A stretch of 64,000 bases of DNA, taken from contig NC_047498.1 in NCBI RefSeq assembly GCF_002079055.1, forward strand, positions 461,299 through 525,298, in the 5' to 3' direction. The DNA is from Saccharomyces paradoxus (Eukaryota; Ascomycota; Saccharomycetes; Saccharomycetales; Saccharomycetaceae). The notes beneath the pieces were generated by a model. That model worked only from the letters and a program-made list of their open reading frames with translations. It had not been told where the DNA came from and did not search any database. Shown here piece after piece: positions 63,538 through 64,000 of the stretch (positions are counted from its first letter, which is position 1; each line of letters begins with the position of its first letter). The position numbers and the translations under genes are program-made.

Positions 63538-64000
63538 TCTTGCGGTTGTTTTATGTGTGTATATATGCTATGTTGTACTGTATACTACTTTCATGGGTTT
63601 TCGTTAGACTAAGCAAGAGAATACGAGGACGTTGTTCTTATATACTAACATAAGAGAGAGAGAGAGAGAGGGGCACTTGGCCATTGCTCCATCACACCCA
63701 ACTCAGGTGTAAATCTGTCTACTTGTGGTGGTCATTAGCCCATGTTTGAAAGCGTGTGTTACATGGCTCAAATTCCACCGTCCGATAACGCCGGCTCCGA
63801 GCAGGTGCAAATGGCCAGGCGGTATCGCCAATAATCCGTTTATCTAAAGATAGATAGACGGACGAACGTGGACTGTCTCTATGGGGTACAATAACATAGG
63901 CACATGGCAACGGGTTTCGATTTTCAATCGGCGAGCACATGCACCCTCACTTTCACCCGTGACACGACTCTGCTCTATTAAGCTTGCACCTGCACCTGTT
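63538..64000 (-). promoter_or_regulatory. HMX1 promoter with Aft1-type sites
   Basis: CACACCCA at 63693-63700 fits the Aft1 consensus YRCACCCR fully, and TGCACCC at 63940-63946 fits its core. S. cerevisiae HMX1 is an Aft1-regulated iron gene, so these are likely control sites. A GA repeat runs from about 63652 to 63671. The window ends before the next gene. Confidence 0.6.

Overview
This is a nuclear chromosome segment from a budding yeast of the genus Saccharomyces. The evidence is dense packing of mostly intronless genes, GTATGT/TACTAAC introns, A/T-rich spacers, and proteins that I recognise almost residue for residue. Gene order and strand match the right arm of S. cerevisiae chromosome XII from MAS1 (YLR163C) to HMX1 (YLR205C). 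Many proteins differ by a few percent from the S. cerevisiae versions I remember (for example TFS1, SWI6, PBA1, and one Lys-to-Arg change in the RPS31 tail). A close relative such as S. paradoxus is therefore more likely than S. cerevisiae itself; this rests on memory, not an alignment.

Layout. 1-1485: left edge, with only a weak small ORF. 1.5-10.9 kb: MAS1, SHH4, PUS5, SEC10, RPS31, UPS2, APS1. 11-17.4 kb: DPH5, TAG1 (YLR173W), IDP2, CBF5. 17.6-27.6 kb: RFX1, YLR177W, the tandem PEBP paralogues TFS1 and YLR179C, SAM1, VTA1. 27.8-34.3 kb: SWI6, TOS4, spliced RPL37A, EMG1. 34.8-48.3 kb: SKG3, MDL1, ATG26, MMR1, PEX13. 48.6-57.5 kb: HCR1, UPS1, NCW2, NMT1, PWP1, NOP56. 57.7-63.5 kb: spliced PBA1, YKE2, COQ9, MSS51, QRI5, HMX1.

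The genes are ordinary core eukaryotic genes and form no operon, but some themes recur. Ribosome and nucleolus: RPS31, RPL37A, CBF5, EMG1, PWP1, NOP56, HCR1, with Rap1-like or PAC/RRPE promoter motifs. Mitochondria: MAS1, SHH4, PUS5, UPS1, UPS2, MDL1, MMR1, COQ9, MSS51, QRI5. Divergent pairs sharing a spacer include MAS1/SHH4, SEC10/RPS31, DPH5/TAG1, RFX1/YLR177W, YLR179C/SAM1, VTA1/SWI6, TOS4/RPL37A, ATG26/MMR1, NMT1/PWP1, PBA1/YKE2 and MSS51/QRI5.

I found no tRNA, rRNA or snoRNA gene, no Ty element or LTR, no CRISPR array and no sign of a foreign island. I see no undescribed multigene system. The least explained sequence features are a 44-bp near-perfect palindrome between RFX1 and YLR177W, an apparent AAG 3' splice site in PBA1, and an inverted repeat between PEX13 and HCR1.
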